DNA from: Gammaproteobacteria bacterium
GTDB lineage: Bacteria > Pseudomonadota > Gammaproteobacteria > Acidiferrobacterales > Sulfurifustaceae
Reading direction: 5' to 3'
Assembly: GCA_004298065.1 (NCBI GenBank)
Contig: SCRL01000055.1
Span: 1-46,383 of the forward strand
DNA length: 46,383 nt
The notes beneath the pieces were generated by a model. It saw only the letters and a program-made list of their open reading frames with translations, searched no databases and had not been told where the DNA came from. The position numbers and the translations under genes were made by a program. This document shows positions 6,986-14,188 of this stretch, in pieces; position 1 is the first letter of the stretch; every line of letters begins with the position of its first letter.

Positions 6986-9073
6986 TCAATTTCTGCGCGC
7001 CTCGCGGCGCGCCTGCTTGACGCGGTACATCTCCGCGTCCGCCTGCGTCATTAATTCCTCCAGCGATGCGGTCGATCCCGGTTCGACGTGCACCGCCCCC
7101 ACGCTCAGCGACAGCCGATATTCGTGGCCAGCGGTGCGATTTTGATAATCAATGCTGTGTTGCAGTCGTTCGAGGATGGCTTCCACCGGCTGGTGCGCTG
7201 TCTCGAGCGCCAGCACGGCGTACTCGTCGCCGCCGAGGCGGGCGATGATGTCCGACTCGCGGAAGGTCCGGTGCAGTACCATCGCGGTGTCCCGCAGCGC
7301 CTGGTCGCCCGCGGCATGGCCATGCGTGTCGTTGATGCGTTTCAGGTCGTCGAGGTCGCCATAGAACAGGGCCATGCCGCGCTTCATGCGGCGGGCGAGC
7401 GCGATCTCGATCTCGGCCAGCGTCATGAAGCCGCGCCGGTTGCGCAATCCGGTCAGCTCGTCGGTGAGCGAGAGCTCGCGTATTTCCTGTTGCGATTGCA
7501 CCAGGCGGCGCGCCAGCGGGTGAATCCGGTACCACAGCAGTACCAATCCCCCGCCGATGAGTCCGATCACCAGGAATAGACCATACCACAGCTGTCCCCG
7601 GATCGGCCGGTAAAACTCATCGGCGTCCATCTTCACCACCATGCCGAGGCTCGTGCGCGGGATCGGGCTGTACGCGGCGATGACCAGTTCGTCGCGGTAA
7701 TCGAGTGTCGCGATCACGCCGCTTTCGCCGGCGAGCGCACGACCCATCGGCAGCAACTGGCCGCGCATGGTGCGCTCGATGATGAAGATTTCCGGCTTGA
7801 GCCGGGTCGGCAGGCAGGCGATCTTGTTCCCGTGCGTGGCGCACACGGCCATCTCGCCGGTTTCGCCGAGGCCGCGGATGTCTTCGATCAGGCGCTCGAC
7901 CTGGGTCAACCGCCGTTCGGCGACGACCGTGCCGAGGCGCCGGCCGTTATCGGCAATCGGTAGACGCACGCGCTGAACCAGGCCATCGGCCCAGAAAATT
8001 TCCGTTCCGACGGGTTCCACCAGGCGAACGCGCAACGCCGGTTCGGCGGCGAATTGTCCGGCCTGGGCCAGCGGCCGACCCCGGGTATCGTGAAGCGCGA
8101 TGGCGTTGAAGCCGAGTGGCAGGAAGCTCTTTATCGCCTGATCCAGGAACGCCAGCGCATCGGGGTGGTCGGGCGTCCTGCGCAGCCGTTCGATCTCGCG
8201 GCGAATCCCTGGACGGGTGGCGATGGTGTTCGTCATGTGCGCGCCATGTTCGACGGCCGTACGAAACGCGTCCACGCGGTTGGTCAGCAGCAGTTCCAGC
8301 CCGCGCCGCAGCGTCGTTTCGACCTGGCGTTCGAACGCGACGAAGCTCACGACGCCGGTGACGAGCGCCGTGATCGCGAGCACGGCGGCGCCGGTGTGCA
8401 GGATCCGCAGATCCTCCTTGGCGGCGATCTGTTCGCGAAACAGGCGGCTTTGGCGCAGATGGATCCACAGCCCGACGCTCAGCAACACGAGGCCGGCGGC
8501 GGTATGCAGCGCCATGCGTTGATAGGGATACCAGCCGCGCAGGAAATCGATCCCGAGAAGGTAGGCGCTGATCGCCAAGACCCCGATAAGGCCGACGCCA
8601 TACACCATCAGTTCGATGAGGTACGGCAACGGACCGCCGCGCCGGGAATGGGTCGACACCAGCGCCACGCCGGCGAGCATGAAGCCGATGGCGGTGGTCG
8701 GCGCCATGCGCGTCGGGTGCGGGAGGGGGTCGTTGAGCCAGTCGGCGCGGAAAAGGTGATCCACGCCGAGATCGACCGAGAACAGGTCCTGCGCCAGTAC
8801 CAGCGCCGCCAGCACCGCGACCGTGGTGCCGAGCAGGACCTGCATGCGGGCTTGTCGCGTACGGCTTTCGGGGATAGCGAGCGCCGCACCGAGCAGCACG
8901 AAGCAGAGCGCGGTGTTGAATACCATCGGTGCGTAACCCGGCGCGAGGCGCACGAGGACCGCAACCTTCAGCAGCCAGCCAGCGATGACGACCGTGCCGA
9001 GCGCGGCCAGGACGGTGCCGAGGAGAACGAGAGCGCGGGACAGGCGGCCGGGCGTTGGCGTGGTATCGACCAT
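6986..9073 (-). CDS. Multi-pass membrane sensor diguanylate cyclase (GGDEF)
   Basis: A 695-residue protein. The first 230 residues or so hold a series of hydrophobic helices (six to eight). A long extracytoplasmic region follows, bounded by membrane segments near residues 245 and 530 and resembling a Cache-type sensor, then a cytoplasmic GGDEF domain. The signature RLGGDEYAV (about residues 614-622) and LTDELTGLRNRRGF are intact, so c-di-GMP synthesis from GTP is expected. No EAL domain is present. The ATG at 9073 was taken as start; a GTG at 9079 is equally open. It converges on the copper operon and is divergent from the gene at 9134. Confidence 0.92.
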   Translation of the reverse strand: MVDTTPTPGRLSRALVLLGTVLAALGTVVIAGWLLKVAVLVRLAPGYAPMVFNTALCFVLLGAALAIPESRTRQARMQVLLGTTVAVLAALVLAQDLFSVDLGVDHLFRADWLNDPLPHPTRMAPTTAIGFMLAGVALVSTHSRRGGPLPYLIELMVYGVGLIGVLAISAYLLGIDFLRGWYPYQRMALHTAAGLVLLSVGLWIHLRQSRLFREQIAAKEDLRILHTGAAVLAITALVTGVVSFVAFERQVETTLRRGLELLLTNRVDAFRTAVEHGAHMTNTIATRPGIRREIERLRRTPDHPDALAFLDQAIKSFLPLGFNAIALHDTRGRPLAQAGQFAAEPALRVRLVEPVGTEIFWADGLVQRVRLPIADNGRRLGTVVAERRLTQVERLIEDIRGLGETGEMAVCATHGNKIACLPTRLKPEIFIIERTMRGQLLPMGRALAGESGVIATLDYRDELVIAAYSPIPRTSLGMVVKMDADEFYRPIRGQLWYGLFLVIGLIGGGLVLLWYRIHPLARRLVQSQQEIRELSLTDELTGLRNRRGFMTLAEIEIALARRMKRGMALFYGDLDDLKRINDTHGHAAGDQALRDTAMVLHRTFRESDIIARLGGDEYAVLALETAHQPVEAILERLQHSIDYQNRTAGHEYRLSLSVGAVHVEPGSTASLEELMTQADAEMYRVKQARREARRN

Positions 9074-9133
9074 GGACACGCGTTGATGGTATGTGAGTTA
9101 CTCTACTTTAAATATAGCCATCACGCTGGGCCG

Positions 9134-9565
9134 ATGACGGGACGCTCTTTAAAGCCATTTCTGTTCTGGACCGTAGCGGCGTTTGCGCTGCATGGAATCT
9201 GGGAGATCGCGCAGCTCCCGCTCTACACCCTCTGGGACGACCTCGACCGCTGGCGCGTCGCGCGCTACGTGCTGCATTGTCTCGCGGGCGACGTGCTGAT
9301 CGCCGCGACGACCTATTTTCTGACCGCGATCGTTTTTCGCGACGTCAACTGGCCGGTGCACCGGCCGTGGTCGGCGGGCGTATTCCTGCTCGTGCTCGGA
9401 TTCGTATTCACGGCAGCGAGCGAGTGGTACAACGTCTATGTGCTTGGCGGCTGGGCGTACAAGGAGACAATGCCGCTCATCGCCGGCATCGGCCTTACGC
9501 CACTACTGCAATGGGTAATCGTTCCGGCACTCATGATCCTCGCGATGCGGCGCATCAGGCCATGA
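9134..9565 (+). CDS. Four-helix membrane protein of unknown function
   Basis: A 143-residue hydrophobic protein with about four predicted membrane helices. Conserved-looking polar residues sit in or near the helices (HGIWEIAQLPLYTLW, ASEWYNVYVLG). No family is recognised with confidence. It is divergent from the GGDEF gene. A TTGATG element (9083-9088) and the A/T-rich stretch ACTTTAAATATAG (9105-9117) lie upstream and could be its promoter. The much longer open frame upstream is antisense to the cyclase and was discarded. Confidence 0.6.
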   Translation: MTGRSLKPFLFWTVAAFALHGIWEIAQLPLYTLWDDLDRWRVARYVLHCLAGDVLIAATTYFLTAIVFRDVNWPVHRPWSAGVFLLVLGFVFTAASEWYNVYVLGGWAYKETMPLIAGIGLTPLLQWVIVPALMILAMRRIRP

Positions 9566-9638
9566 ATCCGTAAACGCCTGCGGCGAACTCATCGGGCCGG
9601 GACCGGTCTCATGAGATGGCCCGTGCAAGGTGAGATTA

Positions 9639-9652
9639 TTGACCTGTGTCAA
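9639..9652 (+). promoter_or_regulatory. FNR/DNR-like operator before the second metal operon
   Basis: The sequence TTGACCTGTGTCAA has perfect inverted half-sites TTGAC and GTCAA around 4 nt, matching the FNR/CRP-family pattern TTGA(T/C)-N4-(A/G)TCAA. Its centre is 28.5 bp before a TACTCT -10-like hexamer (9674-9679), so it would lie about 41 bp before the transcription start. That is the class II activator position. The next gene is the secreted protein at 9719. Confidence 0.6.
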
Positions 9653-9718
9653 AGTTAGATCGGCGCGCTGTCGTACTCTCTGGCGTGAACTGGATGTCAT
9701 GAAACCGGGCGACGAGGC

Positions 9719-10117
9719 ATGAACCTGCCGCAGACGAGATATCGGCGCAGCCGCTGGACCACGCGGATGTTCGCCGTGTGGCTTGCGCTGTCGGTCGTTT
9801 TCGTATTGACACCGTGCTGCGATGTGTATGCGGCCTTCATGCCGAGTTCGGCCCACAGTGCGGAGCTGGATCACGCCCCCGCTTCCCACGATCGCGCTGG
9901 CGACGATGATATGCCGTGCGCCGCGTGGCTCGACCGCAACGATGCGTTGCCGGTCGAGAGTGGCGCTCTCCTGACGGCGGCGCCGAAGCTCGCGATTGTT
10001 GCCGCATCCGTTTTCCGCATGCCGCTTTCGACGAGCATGTCGGTACGGCAGCCATTCGTTACCTCCGCTTCTCCTCCCGACACACTCTATCTGCGCCACG
10101 CGCGGCTGCTGCTTTAG
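9719..10117 (+). CDS. Small secreted Cys-containing protein heading the metal operon
   Basis: A 132-residue protein with a basic N-terminus and a signal or membrane segment (FAVWLALSVVFVLTPCC). Features are a CC pair at the end of the segment, a His/Asp stretch (SAHSAELDHAPASHDRAGDDDMPC) and otherwise low complexity. It is similar in size and position to the secreted Cys/His protein before copA. I do not assign a family; the pattern recalls the short variable proteins often found ahead of copper genes. A GACGAGG Shine-Dalgarno precedes the ATG. The FNR-like box lies 67 nt upstream. Confidence 0.6.
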   Translation: MNLPQTRYRRSRWTTRMFAVWLALSVVFVLTPCCDVYAAFMPSSAHSAELDHAPASHDRAGDDDMPCAAWLDRNDALPVESGALLTAAPKLAIVAASVFRMPLSTSMSVRQPFVTSASPPDTLYLRHARLLL

Positions 10118-10216
10118 GGCGCCGTCACCCGCGCCGTTCGCGCGGGATCACTTTCTTGTTGTCGCCGGCAGGTTCGCCGGATACGCATAAATTCACCTAC
10201 ACACCGGAGGTGCCTT

Positions 10217-10855
10217 ATGAATCGCAATACGATGATTCGTCGAATGCCTGTTCTGGCCGCGGCGCTCGCCGCGACACTGTTTGCCGCGGCGCCGGCGTTG
10301 GCCCAGCCGCCTGGCGTGACCCAGGAAGAGATGCAGCGCTACATGCAGGAACGTGGTTACGGCGGAGGTATGGGCATGGGCTCCGGCATGATGATGGGCG
10401 GGGGCGGCATGGGCATGATGGGCGGCGGCATGATGGACATGATGATGGGCGGGGGAATGATGGGTGGCGGCATGGGAGGCATGGGCATGATGGGTATGCT
10501 CAATCTCACCGACGAACAGCGCGGCAAGATACGCAAGATCGAGGATGAGCAACGCAAGAAAAGCCGCGATCTCTATGGAAAAATCGAGGACGAGTCCGTG
10601 AAACTGCGCGACCTGTACGACACCGACACGCCGGACGCGAAGAAGATCGGCGCGGTGTACGACAGGATCTTCGACCTGAAGCGTGAGGCCATCGTCGCCG
10701 GCATCGAGGCGCGCAACAAGGCCCGCGCCGTGCTTACCAAGGAGCAGCAGGAACAGCTCAAGAGTTTTCGTCGCGGAGGCATGGGCATGGGCGGTTACGG
10801 CCAGCGCGGCATGGGGCCGGGAATGATGGGCCCCGGCGGCATGATGGGGCGCTGA
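10217..10855 (+). CDS. Spy/CpxP-like periplasmic protein with Met/Gly-rich repeats
   Basis: A 212-residue protein with a Sec signal (AAALAATLFAAAPALA). Residues of roughly 50-95 form a Gly/Met-rich stretch (GMGMGSGMMMGGGGMG and similar). A helical domain follows with two LTxxQ-type motifs, LTDEQ and LTKEQ, the hallmark of Spy/CpxP/CnrX-like proteins, and then a second Met/Gly tail. Spy-family proteins are envelope chaperones or metal-stress proteins. The dense Met content would suit Cu(I) or Ag(I) binding. The Shine-Dalgarno is CCGGAGG. The stop is 3 nt before the micro-protein ATG. Confidence 0.82.
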   Translation: MNRNTMIRRMPVLAAALAATLFAAAPALAQPPGVTQEEMQRYMQERGYGGGMGMGSGMMMGGGGMGMMGGGMMDMMMGGGMMGGGMGGMGMMGMLNLTDEQRGKIRKIEDEQRKKSRDLYGKIEDESVKLRDLYDTDTPDAKKIGAVYDRIFDLKREAIVAGIEARNKARAVLTKEQQEQLKSFRRGGMGMGGYGQRGMGPGMMGPGGMMGR

Positions 10856-10858
10856 GCG

Positions 10859-10972
10859 ATGTGGCACGACGGCATGGGCGGCTGGTGGGGCATGGGCTGG
10901 ATGGGCATCCTGTTCTGGATCGTGCTCATCCTCGCGGTCGCGGCCCTGATCAAGTACCTGTTCGGAAAGTAA
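10859..10972 (+). CDS. 37-residue membrane micro-protein with Trp/Met/His head
   Basis: ATG at 10859 lies 3 nt after the Spy-like stop. The peptide begins MWHDGMGGWWGMGWMG, a Trp/Met/His-rich head, and continues as one transmembrane helix ending ALIKYLFGK. It then leaves 4 nt to the next ATG, so it lies in a tightly packed operon. The helix end matches the 27-residue peptide at 6896. The head resembles the N-termini of short SHOCT-type membrane proteins found in metal clusters, but the SHOCT tail is missing. The function is unknown. Confidence 0.7.
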   Translation: MWHDGMGGWWGMGWMGILFWIVLILAVAALIKYLFGK

Positions 10973-10976
10973 CGGC

Positions 10977-11441
10977 ATGACGGGCGGAAAATACATTCGT
11001 CCGGCGATGTACGGGACCATCGCGGCGATGCTGTTGCTCGTCGTCTATGTCGTCGTGGTTTCGGCCGTTTCCGGTTGGGCGTTCATGATCGAACAGTTCG
11101 CCGCGTTCTGGTACTTCATTGTCGTGCTGGCGGCGGGTTTCGGGCTGCAGGTCGGCCTGTTCGTGCGCCTGCGCGATATTGCTCGCCACCGCGACGCCTC
11201 GGGGAAGATGGTCGCGGTGTCCGGCGGCACCTCGACCGCGGCCATGATCTCGTGCTGCGCGCACTATCTCACGAACGTCGCGCCGGTGCTCGGCGCTACC
11301 GGGTTCATTGCCGTCGTCGCGCAGTACCAGACCGAGCTTTTCTGGGTGGGACTGGCGTTCAACGCCGCGGGCGTCGTGTACGTCGGGCGCAAGCTGTGGT
11401 TGGCCTCGCGGCACATGGCGCAGATGGCACAGCACGCATGA
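10977..11441 (+). CDS. Four-helix membrane protein with a Cys-Cys-Ala-His motif
   Basis: A 154-residue membrane protein with about four helices. After the second helix there is a G-G-T-S-T motif followed by MISCCAHYLTNVAPVLG. The Cys-Cys-x-His arrangement at the membrane edge is a plausible metal or redox site. It begins 4 nt after the micro-protein and overlaps the next gene by ATGA. I know similar proteins only as uncharacterised membrane proteins in metal or redox clusters. A role in transporting or sensing a soft metal is inferred from context. Confidence 0.7.
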   Translation: MTGGKYIRPAMYGTIAAMLLLVVYVVVVSAVSGWAFMIEQFAAFWYFIVVLAAGFGLQVGLFVRLRDIARHRDASGKMVAVSGGTSTAAMISCCAHYLTNVAPVLGATGFIAVVAQYQTELFWVGLAFNAAGVVYVGRKLWLASRHMAQMAQHA

Positions 11442-11866
11442 AAGCGCCGCGTGCCTTCGGTCGAACCGCGTGTGCCGCCGCGATGGCGCTGGTTTTGGGT
11501 GTGGTTGCGTCGCTGGCGCACGCCGGTCCCGCGCTGACGTCCCAGGTCAGCAAGGAAGCCGCCGTGACGGTAAAGGTAACGCCGCTCGATCTGTCGGCGC
11601 AGGCGACCGTGTGGCGCTTCGAGGTTGTGCTCGATACGCACGTGGCCGCGCTCGACCACGACATGACGGCTGTGGTTGCGCTCGCCGACGGCGCAGGCCG
11701 AGAATACCGGCCGCTGGCCTGGGAGGGCGACAAGCCCGGCGGCCATCATCGCAAGGGCGTTCTGACGTTCGCGCCGATCAGGCCCGCGCCAGCATCGGTC
11801 GTGTTGAAAATCCGCCGGATCGGCGTTCCCGAAAGGACGTTTTCCTGGCCGGTGGTTGCAAAATGA
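11438..11866 (+). CDS. Secreted conserved protein of unknown function
   Basis: A 142-residue protein with a signal peptide (AAAMALVLGVVASLAHA). The mature domain looks like a single beta-sandwich with the blocks VTVKVTPLDL, WRFEVVLDTH and LDHDMT, then WEGDKPGGHHRKGVLTF. The DH and GGHH residues could bind a metal. Its start ATG overlaps the previous stop (ATGA), showing translational coupling with the Cys-Cys-Ala-His membrane protein, so the two may form an envelope complex. No function is known to me. Confidence 0.72.
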   Translation: MKAPRAFGRTACAAAMALVLGVVASLAHAGPALTSQVSKEAAVTVKVTPLDLSAQATVWRFEVVLDTHVAALDHDMTAVVALADGAGREYRPLAWEGDKPGGHHRKGVLTFAPIRPAPASVVLKIRRIGVPERTFSWPVVAK

Positions 11867-11899
11867 ATTTAGGCCCAACTCGTTTCAAAGGAGATAAAA

Positions 11900-12289
11900 G
11901 TGTACGGCTTTAATGTTCAGGTTCGTGACAAGTTCGACCAGGCAGTGGCGCGTGTGACCGAGGCGCTCAAAACCGAGGGTTTCGGCGTGCTCACCGACAT
12001 CGACGTGAAGAAGACCATGAAGGAGAAACTCAACGTCGATGGGCGTCCCTACCGCATTCTCGGCGCCTGCAATCCGCCGCTCGCGCATCGCGCGATCACC
12101 GCCGATCCGGACATCGGGCTTTTGTTGCCGTGCAATGTCGTGGTGCGCGAGGAGGCGGACGGTAAAGTGACCGTCGGTTTCATGGACCCGATCTCCGTGT
12201 TGAAGCTCACGGATAATCCCGTGGTCGGCGAGTTGGCCAAGGAAGTGCGCGCCAAGCTCGAACGCGTGCGGGATCGCCTGTCTGGATGA
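11900..12289 (+). CDS. DUF302 family protein (first of two)
   Basis: A 129-residue protein with no signal peptide. The GTG start has an excellent Shine-Dalgarno (AAAGGAGAT). It shows the DUF302 pattern: [47 protein letters not shown] and [15 protein letters not shown]302 proteins are common near metal, heme and sulfur genes, but their reaction is unknown. The two Cys (GACNPP and LLPCNV) fit the usual family positions. It probably belongs to the operon begun at 9719. Confidence 0.9.
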   Translation: MYGFNVQVRDKFDQAVARVTEALKTEGFGVLTDIDVKKTMKEKLNVDGRPYRILGACNPPLAHRAITADPDIGLLLPCNVVVREEADGKVTVGFMDPISVLKLTDNPVVGELAKEVRAKLERVRDRLSG

Positions 12290-12428
12290 CATGGTCGGTG
12301 TCGGCTATCGCGCGGGCACGCCGGTTTTTTTCCGCGATCTACAGCACCGGAGGAAGACTGACATGACGGTGTGCGACGAGGTCATTCAACCGGGGAGCGA
12401 TCCCCGCAACCAACCCAGGAGCAAGGCG

Positions 12429-12842
12429 ATGAAGACGTCAATCGGTCGTAAGTGGAGTACCGGTCTGTTGGCGCTGGCGGTCGTGTTGGTGGTGCCGGTG
12501 TATGCCGCGAAACACGGCGGGCCGGGCATGATGGACGGCGGTAAGGGCGGCATGATGGGCGATCAGCGCGGCGGCATGATGCAGATGTCCGGCATGATGC
12601 GCGACATGTCCGGCCAGATGAAAGGCATGGCTGGCGATATGTCCAAGGGCGGCATGAGCGCGGCGCAGCAAAAGCAGATGGGCGAGCGCATGCGCGAGAT
12701 GGCCGGAATGATGGACAACATGTCCGGCATGATGGGCAAGGGCATGACGATGGACGCGCCGCAGCAGAAGCAGATGGACCAGATGCGCAAGCAGATGGAC
12801 GGCATGATGAAGGGTCCGGCCACCGCGCCCAAGAAGAAGTGA
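12429..12842 (+). CDS. Met-rich secreted metal-binding protein
   Basis: A 137-residue protein with a Sec signal (SIGRKWSTGLLALAVVLVVPVYA). The mature part is dominated by Met, Gly, Lys and Gln (GMMDGGKGGMMGDQRGG; MSGMMRDMSGQMKGMAGDMS), with about 40 Met, which would be an efficient Cu(I)/Ag(I) sponge. It resembles in composition, but not in domain order, the Spy-like protein at 10217. Start choice: the ATG at 12429 has AGGAGC 6 nt upstream and begins the signal peptide. An in-frame ATG at 12363 also has a strong GGAGGAAG and would add 22 hydrophilic residues. Confidence 0.72.
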   Translation: MKTSIGRKWSTGLLALAVVLVVPVYAAKHGGPGMMDGGKGGMMGDQRGGMMQMSGMMRDMSGQMKGMAGDMSKGGMSAAQQKQMGERMREMAGMMDNMSGMMGKGMTMDAPQQKQMDQMRKQMDGMMKGPATAPKKK

Positions 12843-12910
12843 TCTAACGCCACCCGCTCTGCCGGTTTTGCCGCCGGCGGTGGCGCGCGCTCCTCGTGGA
12901 GTAACGTGCC

Positions 12911-13366
12911 ATGTTCATCCGATTTGTGCAGTTCGGCCTGCTGGCCGCCTTGTTGGGCGTTGCACTCTCCGTTTCGGCTGCGGAGCGTGGCTATCGCCAG
13001 GTCGTGGACGGCATCGCGATCTATTTCGGGATCGTGCCGGCACAGCTCGTCCGCGGTCATCCGCCGGAGCACCCTGAACGCGAGATGCATGGTGGTGCGC
13101 CGGCGGGCGAGAACCATATTATGGTCGCGCTCTTCGAGGAGAAGACGGGGCGACGGCTGGATGGCGCGGACGTGTTAGCGACGATCACTGGTCCCGACCG
13201 CTTCAAGGCGGAGAAAAAGCTCGAGCCGATGGTGATCGCGGGTGCCGCGAGTTACGGCAACTACTTCTACATGCCGGGCCCGGGGCCATATCGCATCGCG
13301 CTGCGTTTTTGCCCGGCGGGCGCGGCGCGCGGTATACGCGCGAGCTTCACCTGGACACGGCCCTGA
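12911..13366 (+). CDS. Secreted protein of unknown function
   Basis: A 151-residue protein with a signal peptide (FGLLAALLGVALSVSA). Recognisable blocks are GYRQVVDGIAIYFGIVPAQLVRGHPPEHPE, MHGGAP, a HIMVALFE strand and an IALRF strand near the C-terminus, suggesting a beta-sandwich similar to periplasmic metal-binding proteins (for example p19/Tp34-like iron or copper proteins). His and Met residues cluster in the loop (RGHPPEHPEREMHGG). The family assignment is uncertain. It is placed between the Met-rich protein and the YHS protein, in the same direction. Confidence 0.62.
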   Translation: MFIRFVQFGLLAALLGVALSVSAAERGYRQVVDGIAIYFGIVPAQLVRGHPPEHPEREMHGGAPAGENHIMVALFEEKTGRRLDGADVLATITGPDRFKAEKKLEPMVIAGAASYGNYFYMPGPGPYRIALRFCPAGAARGIRASFTWTRP

Positions 13367-13394
13367 ACGTAACGCCACAAGGCGAGGAGGGACC

Positions 13395-13479
13395 ATGAAC
13401 AATCGTGCATTTAGGTGTCGCGCTGTTCCTGCTGCGTCGGCACGATACGCTCTGCAGTTTCGGGCAGGCGGGGAAATAA
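13395..13479 (+). pseudogene. Possible broken micro-protein gene
   Basis: A strong Shine-Dalgarno (GAGGAGGG) stands 5 nt before an ATG at 13395, but that frame runs into the overlapping YHS gene without any recognisable protein. Shifting by +1 near 13402 gives a short hydrophobic peptide (VHLGVALFLLRRHDTLC) ending at a TAA at 13477-13479. The simplest reading is a small membrane peptide gene disrupted by a 1-nt indel. An alternative is that the ATG is a spurious start. Low confidence. Confidence 0.3.
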
Positions 13480-13512
13480 GGCACGGTTGGCGCATCAAAA
13501 AAGGAGAGTCAC

Positions 13513-13689
13513 ATGGTTACCGATCCGGTATGCAAGATGACGGTGGACGAAAAGCGTGCAGTAGCGAACGTCGTCTACGAGGGCAAGACGTATTATTTCT
13601 GCTCCGACAGTTGCCATAGGGCGTTTACGGCCGATCCGAAAAAATACCTATCACCTGCCGGTGCCAGCGGCGGGACGCATAAACGCTGA
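13513..13689 (+). CDS. YHS-domain metal-binding protein
   Basis: A 58-residue protein behind an excellent Shine-Dalgarno (AAAAAAGGAGAG). It shows the YHS pattern: TDPVCKMTV, then YEGKTYYFCSDSCHRAFTAD and a DPKKYL end. The Cys residues of VCKM and FCSDSCH are the expected metal ligands. YHS domains occur alone or in heavy-metal ATPases and bind copper or other soft metals. The size is typical for a stand-alone domain. It is the last gene of the metal block. Confidence 0.88.
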   Translation: MVTDPVCKMTVDEKRAVANVVYEGKTYYFCSDSCHRAFTADPKKYLSPAGASGGTHKR

Positions 13690-13756
13690 GCTGATAACCC
13701 CCGCGTTCAGCAGAAGGAGAATTGGCCCATGACCCGTTACCGGCAATAATGCGGCC

Positions 13757-14188
13757 ATGGCCTTCACGCTGCATGTCGACATCGTCAGCGCCGAAACGCA
13801 GATTTTTTCCGACAAGGCCGAGATGGTGGTCGTTCCCGGGGCCAACGGCGAACTCGGCATCCTGCCATTCCACGCGCCGCTACTCGCGCGCCTCAAGCCC
13901 GGTCTGGTGCGCCTGGTCGTCGGCGGCGACACCAAAGAATCCGTGTTCGTCTCGGGTGGTTTCATCGAGGTACAACCGCACGTCGTTACCATCCTGGCCG
14001 ATACCGCGCAGCGCTCCAAGGACATGGACGAGGCCGCGGCGCGCGCGGTCAAGGCGCGGATCGAGCGTGAGATCGACAGTCACCGGCTCGCGCCCGCGGA
14101 CTATGCACGCCTCAAGGCCGAGCTCGACCTGAGCATCGCCATCATCCGTTCGCTCGAACAGCTGCGCAACGTGAAAGGCCGCCGCTGA
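13757..14188 (+). CDS. atpC: F-type ATP synthase epsilon subunit, isolated copy
   Basis: A 143-residue protein with the epsilon beta-sandwich: LHVDIVSAETQIFS, VVVPGANGELGILPFHAPLLARLKPG, a SGGFIEV strand, and the C-terminal helical hairpin. Family length is about 135-145, so it is full length. In an ATP synthase, epsilon sits on the central stalk and regulates coupling. Here it stands alone: no atpD or other atp gene is adjacent. An upstream ATG (13729) with AAGGAGA gives only 6 codons before a stop, so the real start is probably the ATG at 13757. The hairpin ACGTTCC/GGAACGT (14191-14211) follows the stop. Confidence 0.85.
   Translation: MAFTLHVDIVSAETQIFSDKAEMVVVPGANGELGILPFHAPLLARLKPGLVRLVVGGDTKESVFVSGGFIEVQPHVVTILADTAQRSKDMDEAAARAVKARIEREIDSHRLAPADYARLKAELDLSIAIIRSLEQLRNVKGRR

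Noticed and set aside
8054-9133. Long in-frame upstream extension of the four-helix membrane protein at 9134
   Set aside because: The extension is antisense to the GGDEF gene and has low-complexity charged composition; the membrane protein begins at 9134.
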